DNA of 64,000 bases from Methyloprofundus sp. (GCA_016592635.1 AP023240.1:1674001-1738000), one strand, 5' to 3'. Numbered from the stretch's first letter, positions 1 through 10,000 are shown. Notes: generated by a model not told the origin, from the sequence alone. A program made the numbers and translations.

Positions 1-113
1 CCCTTTATTTTGAGGTGTAACCACAAGTAGCGTGCCTTAAACTTATAGCAAGCCATATATCTGTATTTGATGATATACTAATTTATGTTTTTAATTAATA
101 ATGCATCTTATTG

Positions 114-350
114 CTATTTAGATGTTAAAATGATTAAAGCTTTTTGTATATGCTCGGCGGTTTCTATACCTAGGTCGGTTAAATATCCACCATCATCTTG
201 AGATACTAAACCTTTTTCATGCAAACGCTTAATGGCAGCAATGGTATCAGGTGGTGCAGTATTATGTACTTTAATACCTTCTTGGGTCGTTGTTAGATTG
301 TAACGTGCTAAAATACTTATTTCTTCGGTCAGGTTTTGTGAGATAGACAT
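114..350 (-). CDS. TIGR02647-type small conserved protein
   Basis: A 78-residue protein of unknown function. Its pattern (N-terminal LTEEISILARYNL, then TTQEGIKVH, a central IKRLHEKGLVSQDDGGYLTDLG and a C-terminal AEHIQKAL helix) matches my memory of the TIGR02647 family of gammaproteobacterial proteins, which are also about 77 residues long. The central 'RLxxKGLVxQxDGGYLTxLG' segment looks like the wing of a winged-helix DNA-binding fold, but that is inference. It is transcribed away from ftsH, so the 137-bp gap to ftsH should hold both promoters. No catalytic motif is visible. Confidence 0.75.
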   Translation of the reverse strand: MSISQNLTEEISILARYNLTTTQEGIKVHNTAPPDTIAAIKRLHEKGLVSQDDGGYLTDLGIETAEHIQKALIILTSK

Positions 351-487
351 GCTTATATTCCTTATGGTTTTATAATGATGTTTTTACATTGAAGCTTAAT
401 GATATTTTATTTATACCATTAAGCAGCCAGCAGAATACAGAAAAATCTTAAAGAAGAAAAATAATACTCATAATATAGAGAAAATTG

Positions 488-2437
488 ATGATGAAAATTC
501 TTATAAGAATCGCAATGTTTGTTGTGATTGGTAGTATGTTTTTTAGCATAATAGGGCGAATGCAGCCTAATTATGAGCAAAACTATACAATTCTATATTC
601 AGATTTTATTCAGGATATAAGGAATGGAACAGTAGCAGAAGTCACTATTTCGGGGGAAACAGTTAAGGGTAAGTTGCGTAATGGTGAACCCTTTGTGACG
701 TACAACCCAGACGATGCACACTTGATTGATGATTTGATTGAGTATGGTGTAAAAATTAGAGTGGCCACACCAGAAAAGCAGTCAATGCTGATGCAAATTT
801 TTATTTCTTGGGCACCAATGATGTTATTAATTGGAGTCTGGGTTTATTTCTATCGTAAGCAGCAGGGCGGTGCTGGCGGCGGTGGCGGTGGCCAAATGGG
901 TATGGGAAAAAGTCGCGCCAAATTGCTTGAAGAAGACCAAATTAAAGTGGGCTTTGCTGATGTTGCAGGGGTAGAAGAAGCCAAAGAAGATGTTATGGAG
1001 ATGGTGGACTTTCTTAAGGATCCATCTAAATATGAATTTGTGGGTGGGACTATTCCACATGGGGTTTTATTAGTAGGTCCCCCAGGAACAGGTAAAACAT
1101 TGCTAGCTCGAGCTATTGCAGGGGAAGCAGGTGTACCTTTTTTCTCAATTTCAGGATCTGATTTTGTGGAAATGTTTGTCGGGGTTGGTGCCTCACGAGT
1201 ACGTGATATGTTTGAGCAGGCCAAGAAGCGAGCACCTTGTATTATTTTTATTGATGAAATTGATGCAGTTGGTCGCCAGCGTGGTGGTTCTGGCCCAGGT
1301 GGTGGTGGTAATGATGAGCGTGAGCAAACTTTAAACCAATTACTGGTTGAAATGGATGGTTTTAGTGGTAACGAAGGTATTATTGTTATTGCCGCGACTA
1401 ACCGTTCTGATGTACTAGATAAAGCCTTATTAAGACCTGGTCGCTTTGATAGAGAAGTGCATGTGGGGTTACCGGATATAAAAGGGCGCGAGCAAATTTT
1501 AAATGTACATATCAAAAAAGTACCACAAGCTGAAGATGTGAATATCAAGGATTTAGCGCGGGGTACACCTGGTTTTTCAGGTGCTGAATTAGCTAACTTG
1601 GTGAATGAAGGTGCTTTATTGGCAGCGCGTAATAATAAGCGTATTGTTAATATGGATGATTTAGACAGGGCAAGGGACAAGTTACTAATGGGAGCAGAAA
1701 AGCGCTCTATGGTAATGCGTAAAGAAGATCTGTTAATGACCGCTTATCATGAGGCAGGGCATGCCATTGTGGGGCAGAATGTGCCAGAGCATGATCCTGT
1801 CTATAAAGTCAGTATTATGCCGCGGGGTGGTGCTTTAGGAATCACCATGTTCTTGCCTGAGCGAGATCAATACAGTGCTAGCAAAGATAAATTGGAAAGC
1901 CAAATTTCAGGGCTATTCGGTGGACGGATTGCAGAAGCAATCATTTATGGTAAAAGCAAAGTAACGACTGGTGCCTCAAACGACATTGAACGTGCAACTC
2001 AATTGGCGCGTAATATGGTGACCAAATGGGGCTTATCTGACAAATTAGGGCCAATGGATTATGGTGATGATCAAGGCTATATGGGGACTCAAGGTAAACC
2101 CATGTCGGAGCAGATGGCGCAAACTATCGATGATGAAATTCGCTTGGTGATTGATAAAAATTATCAGCGTGCTGAAGATATTCTTAATGATAATTTAGAT
2201 ATTTTGCATAATATGGCACATGCTTTGATGGACTGGGAAACCATTGATAAGTTTCAGATTGAGAAATTATTGAATGGCGAGAAAATAGACCCACCAAAAG
2301 AAGATGAGCCTGAAGATGATGGCACGATGCAGCAGGCTGAAGCTAACGTTGATGCTGATCCAGAGGATGATTCTACGCAAGAAGAGGACGCAAAATTCGA
2401 TAAAACTGCTGGTGCGCAAGGACATCAAGAGATGTAA
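488..2437 (+). CDS. ftsH: ATP-dependent zinc metalloprotease FtsH
   Basis: Membrane-anchored AAA+ protease that degrades misassembled membrane proteins and short-lived cytoplasmic regulators. Two membrane segments (about residues 5-24 and 104-122) bracket a periplasmic domain. A glycine-rich linker follows, then the AAA module with Walker A GPPGTGKT (about 198-205), Walker B IIFIDEID, second-region-of-homology arginines (LLRPGRFDR) and the zinc-protease motif HEAGH (about 421). Length (649 residues) is normal. The C-terminus carries an unusually acidic tail rich in D/E. The open frame begins with TTG at 485; I prefer ATG at 488, with GAG about 7 nt upstream (ATG at 491 is also possible). It appears to be a single-gene unit followed by a hairpin. 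The usual partner rlmE is not adjacent. Confidence 0.97.
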   Translation: MMKILIRIAMFVVIGSMFFSIIGRMQPNYEQNYTILYSDFIQDIRNGTVAEVTISGETVKGKLRNGEPFVTYNPDDAHLIDDLIEYGVKIRVATPEKQSMLMQIFISWAPMMLLIGVWVYFYRKQQGGAGGGGGGQMGMGKSRAKLLEEDQIKVGFADVAGVEEAKEDVMEMVDFLKDPSKYEFVGGTIPHGVLLVGPPGTGKTLLARAIAGEAGVPFFSISGSDFVEMFVGVGASRVRDMFEQAKKRAPCIIFIDEIDAVGRQRGGSGPGGGGNDEREQTLNQLLVEMDGFSGNEGIIVIAATNRSDVLDKALLRPGRFDREVHVGLPDIKGREQILNVHIKKVPQAEDVNIKDLARGTPGFSGAELANLVNEGALLAARNNKRIVNMDDLDRARDKLLMGAEKRSMVMRKEDLLMTAYHEAGHAIVGQNVPEHDPVYKVSIMPRGGALGITMFLPERDQYSASKDKLESQISGLFGGRIAEAIIYGKSKVTTGASNDIERATQLARNMVTKWGLSDKLGPMDYGDDQGYMGTQGKPMSEQMAQTIDDEIRLVIDKNYQRAEDILNDNLDILHNMAHALMDWETIDKFQIEKLLNGEKIDPPKEDEPEDDGTMQQAEANVDADPEDDSTQEEDAKFDKTAGAQGHQEM

Positions 2438-2478
2438 GTAAGAAGCAGTAGCAAGTTTAACCGCTCCTGTTCGACTGC

Positions 2479-2512
2479 TAGCGAAACCCATTATCAAGTA
2501 TGGGTTTCGCTA
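2479..2512 (+). terminator. Hairpin after ftsH (repeat family A core)
   Basis: A perfect 13-bp stem (TAGCGAAACCCAT pairing with ATGGGTTTCGCTA) with an 8-nt loop lies 42 bp after the ftsH stop. No long T-run follows, so it is either a weak terminator or an RNA-stabilising hairpin. The core GCGAAACCCAT is the same as in the larger inverted repeats at 42635, 52371 and 56630. Confidence 0.6.
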
Positions 2513-2609
2513 TATGTGTAATGAATCACTGACTATTCAAGTCATTTCAATTTCCCCGCCCCTACATTAAATTTACCCCAGTATTTCACGCGTATACCAA
2601 AATTAACCT

Positions 2610-3371
2610 ATGAACCCAGAAATTTGTGCCCAAGTAAAAATTGAAGCCTCATGGAAGCAGCAATTGCTTGATGAGTTTTCTTTAGAGTATATGCAAACTT
2701 TACGGCAGTTTCTGCAAAATGAACGCGAAGTTGGAAAGGTTATTTATCCACGTGCCAGTCACTATTTTAGTGCCCTAAATCTAACACCATTCGAAAAAGT
2801 AAAGGTTGTGATTCTTGGTCAAGATCCATATCACGGTCCTGGGCAAGCACATGGTTTATGCTTTTCTGTTGCCCCCGAGATCAGGGTTCCGCCTTCATTA
2901 GTTAATATTTATAAGGAATTAAGCACTGACCTTGGAATCAATATACCTGAACATGGTTGTTTAATTAATTGGGCTGAGCAAGGTGTGTTGTTATTAAATA
3001 GTGTGCTAAGTGTCGAGAAAGCACAAGCAGCCTCACATCAAGGTAAAGGCTGGGAACGATTTACTGATAAAGTGATTGCCTTGGTTAATGAGCATGCTGA
3101 GCATGTTGTGTTTATGCTTTGGGGCAGTTATGCGCAGAAAAAAGGTGCTTTTATTGATACGGAAAAGCATTTAGTTTTGCAAGCACCACACCCATCGCCA
3201 TTATCTGCGCACCGAGGCTTTTATGGCAAAAAACCATTTTCACGTGCTAATGCCTACTTGGAAGAGCAGGGTAAAGGCATGATTAATTGGCAGCTACCTA
3301 GTTTTAATGTTGCAGTTGAGCAGTTTCAGCTTGCACAAGAAATGAACCAAAAAATTTCTCAAAGTAGTTGA
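2610..3371 (+). CDS. ung: Uracil-DNA glycosylase (family 1)
   Basis: Removes uracil from DNA by cleaving the N-glycosidic bond, the first step of base-excision repair. The 253-residue protein has the family-1 water-activating motif GQDPYHG (Asp general base, about residue 71) followed by the uracil-pocket segment QAHGLCFS. Near residue 194 is the C-terminal [10 protein letters not shown] loop with the catalytic His. [27 protein letters not shown] is also typical. About 25 residues after the end of the catalytic core are not conserved in the family. It stands alone between FtsH and an ACP-like gene, all on the plus strand. Confidence 0.97.
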   Translation: MNPEICAQVKIEASWKQQLLDEFSLEYMQTLRQFLQNEREVGKVIYPRASHYFSALNLTPFEKVKVVILGQDPYHGPGQAHGLCFSVAPEIRVPPSLVNIYKELSTDLGINIPEHGCLINWAEQGVLLLNSVLSVEKAQAASHQGKGWERFTDKVIALVNEHAEHVVFMLWGSYAQKKGAFIDTEKHLVLQAPHPSPLSAHRGFYGKKPFSRANAYLEEQGKGMINWQLPSFNVAVEQFQLAQEMNQKISQSS

Positions 3372-3570
3372 TTTTATAAAGGTGACTTTGTTTTTTAATT
3401 TGCCACTGGTGCTGGTGGCTTGCCTTTATGCATATAAAATACACTAAAAACTCTATTTTGCTAACTATATCGCACAATATGCCAGTGTAATACCCATTTC
3501 ATCACAGTTTTTCACCTTTTTAGATTAGACAATAATAGTCAATGAATTTGTCAAATAAATAGGAAATAAT

Positions 3571-3855
3571 ATGTGCGGAAAAATGGGTGAAAACGAAGTT
3601 GATTCAATGCGAAATATGATGACAATGGCTGTTTATTATGTGGTTGCTGATGTTTTTGATGTGGATGCAATGGATTTGGATGCCACAACAGATCTTGATA
3701 AAGATTTGCATGTTACCCCTACCATGCAAATTGAATTATATGAGTCTGTTGGTGAAATGTTTAATGGTTTTAAATTAGATTTGCAGCATGCCCATTCAGT
3801 GCAAGAGATAGTTGATCAGATAGTCACTATTGAACAAAATTTAACAATACATTAA
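3571..3855 (+). CDS. Acyl-carrier-like protein lacking the phosphopantetheine serine
   Basis: A 94-residue acidic protein whose last ~65 residues follow the acyl carrier protein pattern: a helix, 'TTDLDKDL', the start of helix II, then 'ELYESVGEMFNGFKLDL', and a final 'HSVQEIVDQI' helix. In acyl carriers helix II opens with D-S-L, the serine carrying 4'-phosphopantetheine. Here the aligned stretch is TPTM, with Pro at the serine position and no serine nearby, so it probably cannot carry an acyl chain in the usual way. RBS-like AGGAAA precedes ATG 3571. It stands alone, with no synthase genes nearby. It may be a structural or regulatory ACP homologue; the function is unknown. Confidence 0.7.
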   Translation: MCGKMGENEVDSMRNMMTMAVYYVVADVFDVDAMDLDATTDLDKDLHVTPTMQIELYESVGEMFNGFKLDLQHAHSVQEIVDQIVTIEQNLTIH

Positions 3856-3872
3856 ATTTTGGCTTTTATTCT

Positions 3873-3897
3873 AACCACCCGCTAAAAGCGGATGGTT
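3873..3897 (+). terminator. Rho-independent-like terminator of the ACP-like gene
   Basis: AACCACCCGC pairs with GCGGATGGTT (one mismatch) around a 5-nt loop, 17 bp after the ACP-like stop codon. The downstream sequence is only moderately T-rich. Confidence 0.5.
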
Positions 3898-3940
3898 GTT
3901 AAATATATAGAAAATGATATGTTCGATTTGCTACTACTAA

Positions 3941-4699
3941 TTATTTACATTCAGTTAGCTTTAATACATCGTATACATGGCCAACATCTAATAACGTGCC
4001 GCCTGCTGGTAAATAATATAAATGATTATCGGCAGAAGAAATACCTAAGTAAGCACTTTGGTCTTTATAAAAACGAAAATAATAAGGTGGAAATGATTGT
4101 GAGTTTGCTGCACTTTGAGCAGGCGAAAATAAACTTGCATAAGTTGTTTCAGCCCAGTGAAATAAACAATCAGAATAGCTTGCAGGGTTATCTGCCCTAG
4201 TAATGATTTCTGATCGTATGCCACGCCCACCATCCATTGGGAAAACGGGGTTATGCCAGGATAAATCATACATACAAGTGTTTCCCATTAAGCCGCCTGC
4301 ACTACAGTCCATATAAGCTACCTGGCTTATATCTGTTACTCCTAAAGTTGGGTCTTGCGCATTAAAATTAATCGCTACATAGACATTATTATTGATAGGT
4401 GGGTTAGTGGCTATTTCAGTCGTGTTTAAGCTATAAGCATAAGCTGTTATTCCTCCTTTGCCATCAGGTTCTGCTTTGAGTTGATAACGAATAGGTTCTA
4501 TATTACCCATCAAGGTGTCATCTAATATGCCTTGAAGGTTGGTTATTTCTTGAGTATCAATATCGTAATCAAATGTCCCTTGAAAAACGGTATCATCAAT
4601 TAAGGTGAGCTCAACCTGATACCGAACAGGTGCTGCTTGCACTGAATTAATCGATAAACAAAGTGGAAATAATAAGGTGGTGAGTTTTAGTTTATTCAT
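3941..4699 (-). CDS. Exported protein of unknown function, last gene of the copper-receptor operon
   Basis: 252 residues with a clear signal peptide (KLKLTTLLFPLCLSINSVQAA, cleavage near 22). The N-terminal half is beta-rich. The last ~70 residues form a distinct module beginning DCLFHWAETTYASLF and ending LLDVGHVYDVLKLTEC, with many aromatic residues and a Cys at each end that could form a disulfide. I recognise this module shape as recurring in secreted proteins of gammaproteobacterial methanotrophs and relatives, but know no function. The gene starts 47 bp after the TonB receptor stop on the same strand, so it is probably co-transcribed and may be a periplasmic accessory of copper uptake (inference from position only). 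Confidence 0.75.
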   Translation of the reverse strand: MNKLKLTTLLFPLCLSINSVQAAPVRYQVELTLIDDTVFQGTFDYDIDTQEITNLQGILDDTLMGNIEPIRYQLKAEPDGKGGITAYAYSLNTTEIATNPPINNNVYVAINFNAQDPTLGVTDISQVAYMDCSAGGLMGNTCMYDLSWHNPVFPMDGGRGIRSEIITRADNPASYSDCLFHWAETTYASLFSPAQSAANSQSFPPYYFRFYKDQSAYLGISSADNHLYYLPAGGTLLDVGHVYDVLKLTECK

Positions 4700-4746
4700 A
4701 GCGAGCCTCTTAAGCTTAAGTCGAACCTGAGTTATATATCAGGTTG

Positions 4747-6936
4747 TTAATATGTAAAGGTAATTCCAACATAGACGGAACGCCCTTGTCCTGCCAGATT
4801 TTTAGTATTAGGTCTGGATGAAATTAAGGTCATTGGATATTGATCTCCGATATAGACACCCGATAACGGGGCGAAGTATTGTTGATTTAAAAGATTATCA
4901 ACACCGACATCAATACTGGCATGCTCCCAACGATAGCTGGTTTTAAGGTTTAATAGTACGTATGAAGCAGTTTGTAATTCATTTCTAATTTTTTGAACAT
5001 CATCTTTTTTGTCAATGAACTGTAAATCAAATGAGCTTTGCCAGCCACCTAATTGATGATTTAAGCCCCATTTGAGGTTAAATGGCATCATATGGTAAAG
5101 ATTATTGCCATCTGTACGTTTACCACGCACATAGCTCATCACTGTATTGGTTGAAAAATCCCCGTAGTCGTTGCTTGAAAATAAATTCATTGACCCAGTT
5201 ACATCTACGCCAAAAAGGTATGCATCATGATTTTCCATTCGTAAGTAAGAAAAACCATTTCCAGGTTGTCTTCTACATTCTTGACACAGATCGGCATCAA
5301 TATAGTTCTCAACATAGCTTGCAAAAGGAGAAACCTCTAAAGTCCATCTGTGTTCGTCGCTTGGGTCTGAAAAATTTGTGGTAAAAGAAATATTGTGTGC
5401 CGTTTCAGTTTTTAAGTTAATGTTGCCCACATAACCATTACCATCACTAAACCACCCAATCATGGTCATTGGCATTGGACTAGTGCTCCATGGATATAAC
5501 TCTTGTAATGATGGCGCTCGATTCTTGCGTGCATAACCTAGGGTATAGCTACTCCAATCGTTAGGTTTGTAGCTAATCAGCATGCTAATGTCAAATAAAT
5601 TAAAGTTTCTCTCATGGTCTAGGGCATTAAAAGCGAGTGCTTGCTCATAATCGGTTTTGATAAAATCTGAAGTAAAATTATTATAAGCTTGGGCATCGCC
5701 AGTATCGGCCATGATGCGGTCATATCTAAAGCCTAATAGCGTTTGCCATTTATCAGACCAATTCTTTTCCCATTCAACATAAATTCCAAAATGGTCTCGC
5801 GTGGCTTTATTTAAGTTGATAAAGTCATTAGGCCCCATCATACTAGGTCTTGTGGAGGTTGCTGGCCAATAGTCATTGATTCTGGAGCTTTTAAATTCAC
5901 TACCAAACCGAAATATACTGTCGTCTTGGTCTACGGGTACTTCAAATTGTAGTTTATAGCCATAGTTTAGACCTCTTGTTTCCATTGGCATAGGCTCGGG
6001 TGCTTGTCTGTCAGATCCAAAGTCCATGGTGTGGTTGGTGTGCTCTATATAGAGCTTACTATCGACAGTCCCCCAGTCGAATAGACCGTTATAGTGCATA
6101 TTGCCGAAAACACTATCGTTGTTAGTTAAATCCATTCTTGCTGAGGGGAAGCCCTGGAAAGGCATATGCTGTAGTCCGCCTCTAATTTCTAATAAATGAT
6201 CATCCGTTCTGAAGGAAAGTGCTAGTGCATGATTTTGGTTTTTATACGAGGTTGATTTTATCGTTGTACCATTGCCGTCTTTATAATTACTACTTTGAGA
6301 ATAAGAGCCTGTGTAATCAATTCGTGCATAGTCATTAGCAAGACCAGCTGAAATACTGCCGCCATAAGAATCACCGTTACTGCGATAAAAGGAAGATAGG
6401 TTGCCATTTATTAAGATATCTTCAGTGGACTCTGAAAATTCAGGTCTTGCAGAATTTACAATGATTGTTCCTGCAATGCTGTCTCCCCCCATTCTGACTG
6501 GCGTAATGCCTTTTAAAACAGAAATACTCCCAATATTACTTCGGTCAATACTGGCTAAAGCAGGATTCATATGGTTTGGGCAAATTGAGTCCACAGTCAT
6601 GCCATTTACTTCAATTTTGACGCGATTATCATTTAAACCACGAATAATGGGTAATGAAGAAACACCGCCACCCGATTGAAAGCTCATACCCGCAGTATCT
6701 TCTAATAATTTTGCGGTATCTGTTACTTGGCTTTGCTTTTTTGCAATATCCTCAGCACTAATGGTGTTGTATTGTGATGTAGTGAGCTCATTACTTTTAG
6801 CTTCAATAACCATTGCGTCAAGATGGACAGGATCAGACTCGGATGGCTTTAAGTTTTCGGCGTTGTCATCTGCATGAACAATACTAATGGGCCATAATAT
6901 GGCTATGTTAAGTAAAAATAGTATTTCTTTTTTCAT
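4747..6936 (-). CDS. oprC: TonB-dependent copper receptor, OprC family
   Basis: Outer-membrane TonB-dependent transporter of 729 residues: signal peptide (1-22), plug domain (about 55-165, ending in VRMGGDSIAGTIIV) and a beta-barrel that finishes in an aromatic residue (GITFTY). Pseudomonas OprC binds copper through a CxxxM motif in the plug and HxM in the barrel. Both are present here, as C119-P-N-H-M123 and H302-T-M304. The segment IRGLNDNRVKIEVNGMTVDSICPNHMNPALASID is also very OprC-like. It follows the multihaem cytochrome gene by 7 bp, so the two are almost certainly co-transcribed. Copper import across the outer membrane is the likely role. Energy would come from TonB/ExbBD, which are not in this window. 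Confidence 0.92.
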   Translation of the reverse strand: MKKEILFLLNIAILWPISIVHADDNAENLKPSESDPVHLDAMVIEAKSNELTTSQYNTISAEDIAKKQSQVTDTAKLLEDTAGMSFQSGGGVSSLPIIRGLNDNRVKIEVNGMTVDSICPNHMNPALASIDRSNIGSISVLKGITPVRMGGDSIAGTIIVNSARPEFSESTEDILINGNLSSFYRSNGDSYGGSISAGLANDYARIDYTGSYSQSSNYKDGNGTTIKSTSYKNQNHALALSFRTDDHLLEIRGGLQHMPFQGFPSARMDLTNNDSVFGNMHYNGLFDWGTVDSKLYIEHTNHTMDFGSDRQAPEPMPMETRGLNYGYKLQFEVPVDQDDSIFRFGSEFKSSRINDYWPATSTRPSMMGPNDFINLNKATRDHFGIYVEWEKNWSDKWQTLLGFRYDRIMADTGDAQAYNNFTSDFIKTDYEQALAFNALDHERNFNLFDISMLISYKPNDWSSYTLGYARKNRAPSLQELYPWSTSPMPMTMIGWFSDGNGYVGNINLKTETAHNISFTTNFSDPSDEHRWTLEVSPFASYVENYIDADLCQECRRQPGNGFSYLRMENHDAYLFGVDVTGSMNLFSSNDYGDFSTNTVMSYVRGKRTDGNNLYHMMPFNLKWGLNHQLGGWQSSFDLQFIDKKDDVQKIRNELQTASYVLLNLKTSYRWEHASIDVGVDNLLNQQYFAPLSGVYIGDQYPMTLISSRPNTKNLAGQGRSVYVGITFTY

Positions 6937-6943
6937 TGGTTAA

Positions 6944-8860
6944 TTATTTTCTCAATATTTTATTTATATCAAAGGTAATGCTTTTAATGGTAGTTAACTT
7001 TAGAGTTGATGCATTAAACATTTGTTTAAAGCGAGCGACTTCCGTTGATTGATCAGTAAATAAATTTTGTGCAAAGTTATAGCCTAGCGTTTGGTAAATT
7101 AACTCAGCTTTAATCGTGTATTGATCAGCTGTTAAATTATCTATTTTATATTCAATCAAGTCAGCACCGCCGATAAAATTATCATCTGTTTTTGCTAAGC
7201 CTTTTACTTGGATTTTTTCAGGAGCAGTGTTTTTATCATAGCCATTAGGCGGAATGCGATTGTCTTTTAAGTAGCTTTTAGCGCGCAATAAGGTATAAGT
7301 AATATTACCTTGGTGGTCATGCATGATGGTCTCATAAACTTGCACTTTTTCTGGTGAATCGATCAATTGATAGTGTGGCTCAAATTTAGTTGGGTCTTGG
7401 TCAGAGTCAAGCGCGACAACACTACCATCACTATTTACTTTACCAGATTCAAAAGCGATGTTGCCATCTGCATCACGTACAGTAACATGCAGAATAATGC
7501 GTCTAGATGGGTAGCCTGAAGGTAGCTTATGGCCGGTAGTGCTATTAATGGCTAAGTTAAAATTTAAAGTATTATTTTGTAAGTTGGCAGAGCTAATTGA
7601 TAGTTGAGCTGCACTTGCTAATAAGCCTTGTGCATTGGCAATACTGGTTGAGTAATCGGCGTCAGGAGCACCGAGTTCTTTTCGGTAATCTTGTAAGATA
7701 GATAGCATCAGTTTATTGCTGCCCAGAAAACCATGTTGGGAAAAATTTTCTCTCACTGTTCTGAGGCTGTCAGGTTGGCTGGCAATAATAACGCCATTTG
7801 CTGGTTGCATATGGCATTGCTGGCAACTTTTCGTTTGCGGGTAGTCACTGTGTAGCCATTCGCTATAGGGCATTTGTTCAGGAAATTCATCACTACCATC
7901 GCTGAGAATATTGCCATTTTCATCAGTATAAGGGGTACTTAAGTCATGGCAACTGGCGCATAGTTCTGATGAACTAATGTGTTTACTATAGGTGGGGGTG
8001 AAATTGGCAAAATTTTGCATTGGGCGAGTAAGGACATTTTCATAAGGTCCATATATCAGGCGTTCGGTACTGGTAGGGAATGTTTCTACTGCAAAGTTTC
8101 CAGAGAAACCAGCTTCGGTACCAAAGTTACCGTTTGGAGAAATTTGGTGGCACAAGCTACAGCTGACACCTTCTTTAGCAAGGTTGTGATAGGGGTTATT
8201 CGCATTGAGCAGTCCTTGGTCAAAAATAGTTTGAATATTGTCACCTTGTTTTCTGGCTTCTTCATTTGCCATGGGGGCATGACAGCGTGAACAGGTATTG
8301 TTAATTGTTTCTTGTAAGCTAGGGGTTCTATTGAGTTCGCTTCTTACTTTTGCTTGCCAAAACGGGTCGCGAGTCGCATTGGCCATCATAGTTGCTTCCC
8401 ATGCAGGTACGATGGATACGTCATTGCCTTCTTCATCTTGCAGGTCAGTATGGCATTGTTTGCAAATACCTGAGCCACTAAAATGTTGAGTCCTAAAAAT
8501 TTTACGCCCCGGAAGGGCGTTAGGTGCTTCAGTAATATTGTGGATTTGGAAAATATTATCTCCAACAAATTTAAGGTCAGCAGCGTATTGTTTATCTAAA
8601 TAAGTCAGGTTAGATAAATGCAAACTGAGATCCTCATAAAGAGGCACAATAGCGTTATTTTCTAATTGAGTGGGTTGTAAGGCTGCGTTACTTAGTTGTA
8701 ATTTGTCGGGAGGCAGAAAGGAAAAATCAATAGTATAAAAATTATCTTGATAGCGCAAATAAGGGATGTTGAGCGTGTTATTTTCACTAGAAAAAGTGGC
8801 ATCAGCCCAGCAATTAGTCATGCAATGGTTAAGGATGAAAAGTAATAAAAGTTTTTGCAT
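6944..8860 (-). CDS. Exported penta-haem c-type cytochrome
   Basis: 638 residues with an N-terminal signal sequence and five CxxCH haem-attachment sites: C133-KQ-CH, C190-SR-CH, C234-SL-CH, C301-AS-CH and C346-QQ-CH. The first ~60 mature residues form a haem-free beta module (NTLNIPYLRYQDNFYTIDFSF) resembling the start of the neighbouring discoidin-type protein. The C-terminal half after the last haem (about 380-638) is beta-rich with no motif I recognise. The haem region resembles cytochrome c554-type multihaem proteins. It is probably periplasmic or surface-attached. Its place between a secreted protein and the copper receptor suggests it feeds electrons to copper reduction or to the di-haem peroxidase; this is inference. 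A surface role comparable to Methylococcus multihaem proteins is possible. Confidence 0.85.
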   Translation of the reverse strand: MQKLLLLFILNHCMTNCWADATFSSENNTLNIPYLRYQDNFYTIDFSFLPPDKLQLSNAALQPTQLENNAIVPLYEDLSLHLSNLTYLDKQYAADLKFVGDNIFQIHNITEAPNALPGRKIFRTQHFSGSGICKQCHTDLQDEEGNDVSIVPAWEATMMANATRDPFWQAKVRSELNRTPSLQETINNTCSRCHAPMANEEARKQGDNIQTIFDQGLLNANNPYHNLAKEGVSCSLCHQISPNGNFGTEAGFSGNFAVETFPTSTERLIYGPYENVLTRPMQNFANFTPTYSKHISSSELCASCHDLSTPYTDENGNILSDGSDEFPEQMPYSEWLHSDYPQTKSCQQCHMQPANGVIIASQPDSLRTVRENFSQHGFLGSNKLMLSILQDYRKELGAPDADYSTSIANAQGLLASAAQLSISSANLQNNTLNFNLAINSTTGHKLPSGYPSRRIILHVTVRDADGNIAFESGKVNSDGSVVALDSDQDPTKFEPHYQLIDSPEKVQVYETIMHDHQGNITYTLLRAKSYLKDNRIPPNGYDKNTAPEKIQVKGLAKTDDNFIGGADLIEYKIDNLTADQYTIKAELIYQTLGYNFAQNLFTDQSTEVARFKQMFNASTLKLTTIKSITFDINKILRK

Positions 8861-8927
8861 GGTTTTGTTTGGCTATTGGTTTTAGAGGCGATCTTTACTT
8901 GATGATAAAAAATAAATTAAGGCATCA

Positions 8928-9896
8928 TTAATATGCTGCAATTTCAACTAATCCAGTATTGCCACCACTACTGGAGGCGACATCTAAACGAATGGAACTG
9001 CTGTTACGATTGATAGTAAATTGGTGAGCTTCTTGGGTGTCAGGTAGCGTAAATGGGCCCAGTACTTCGCCGCTATCAACCATTATGGTGAAGCTAAAAA
9101 TTTTGGCGGTACCATCACTCATTGAGCGTGACCAAACTTCAATAGTATTAATTTGCTTGCTTTGTGCTAGCGAAATTTCTATAAAGGCGTTGTCACCATC
9201 ACCAGCCGAAGACCATGCAGAGTTGTTAGAGCCATCAATGGCACTATTTGCTCCCCAAGCTTGGTTGTTTGTAGCACCGCCAAAGTTACTACTAACTGCG
9301 GTTACGCTGGCACCATTATTTAGGGATAGTAAGTTATTGTCCATTGCAGCCGCAGTGGTAGTGAAACTTGCCGTAGGTGCCCAGTATAAGTTGCCTTGTA
9401 CATCGGATCCTTGAACTCGATAGTAATATAAAGTGTTTGCTGCCAACTGAGTTAAGATAGGGTTGTGATTGACGATGGCACCTCCATTCATATTTGGGTC
9501 GGTGGCAATTGCACCAAATGTAGGTGTAGATCCATAGATAACGGAGCAAGCTAACGGAATAGTGGAAATAAACGTGAGTCGAGCTTCGTTATGCTTAATG
9601 TCGACAATAGTAGGAGCGGATCCATCGGTGACGGTCGCAATATCCAATATTTTTGGAGGGACTGACTCAGCAGCTAAAAGGCCGTAATCTGTTAAAGTAA
9701 AGTTTATGGAGTCAGTTATACTTTCATTATATTGAAACTCCACCCATAAATTTTGCCCTTGAAATTGTAGTGTAGGAATTTGCAGTGTTAAATTGTCAGA
9801 AAGTGTTGCTTGCTCAGCGAGTACTATATTGGCGAAGCAGAAAATGCTTGACGTTATTAATAATCGTGCTTGTTTGGTCATGAATATCGGTAGCAT
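8928..9896 (-). CDS. Secreted protein with FN3-like and discoidin (F5/8 type C) domains
   Basis: 322 residues: signal peptide (to about residue 27), a ~60-residue N-terminal module (LTLQIPTLQFQGQNLWVEFQY) similar to that of the following cytochrome, a fibronectin-III/purple-acid-phosphatase-N-like domain (about 95-180, TLYYYRVQGSDVQGNLYW), and a C-terminal F5/8 type C domain (about 195-322, INTIEVWSRSMSDGTAKIFSFTI). Discoidin domains bind glycans or lipids, so a surface-adhesion role is plausible. I keep ATG 9896 because AAGGA lies about 9 nt upstream; an in-frame ATG at 9881 has no such site. It is the first gene of the run leading to the cytochrome and OprC-like receptor. Confidence 0.78.
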   Translation of the reverse strand: MLPIFMTKQARLLITSSIFCFANIVLAEQATLSDNLTLQIPTLQFQGQNLWVEFQYNESITDSINFTLTDYGLLAAESVPPKILDIATVTDGSAPTIVDIKHNEARLTFISTIPLACSVIYGSTPTFGAIATDPNMNGGAIVNHNPILTQLAANTLYYYRVQGSDVQGNLYWAPTASFTTTAAAMDNNLLSLNNGASVTAVSSNFGGATNNQAWGANSAIDGSNNSAWSSAGDGDNAFIEISLAQSKQINTIEVWSRSMSDGTAKIFSFTIMVDSGEVLGPFTLPDTQEAHQFTINRNSSSIRLDVASSSGGNTGLVEIAAY

Positions 9897-10000
9897 TTAT
9901 GGTGTCCTTTTTTAGTATAGGTGTTAAGTGCTGAGAATATTGTGAATAAATCTTAAGTTATTTGATTGTGGCAAGTGGCTAGTTTGGGAGGGGTGCTAAA

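Noticed and set aside
850-1680. 276-codon minus-strand open frame
   Set aside because: Lies wholly inside ftsH on the opposite strand; composition is Ser/Pro-rich as expected of a shadow frame and ftsH is certain.
3892-4200. 102-codon plus-strand frame after the ACP-like gene
   Set aside because: Overlaps the 3' end of the exported-protein gene on the other strand; no RBS and no recognisable domain.
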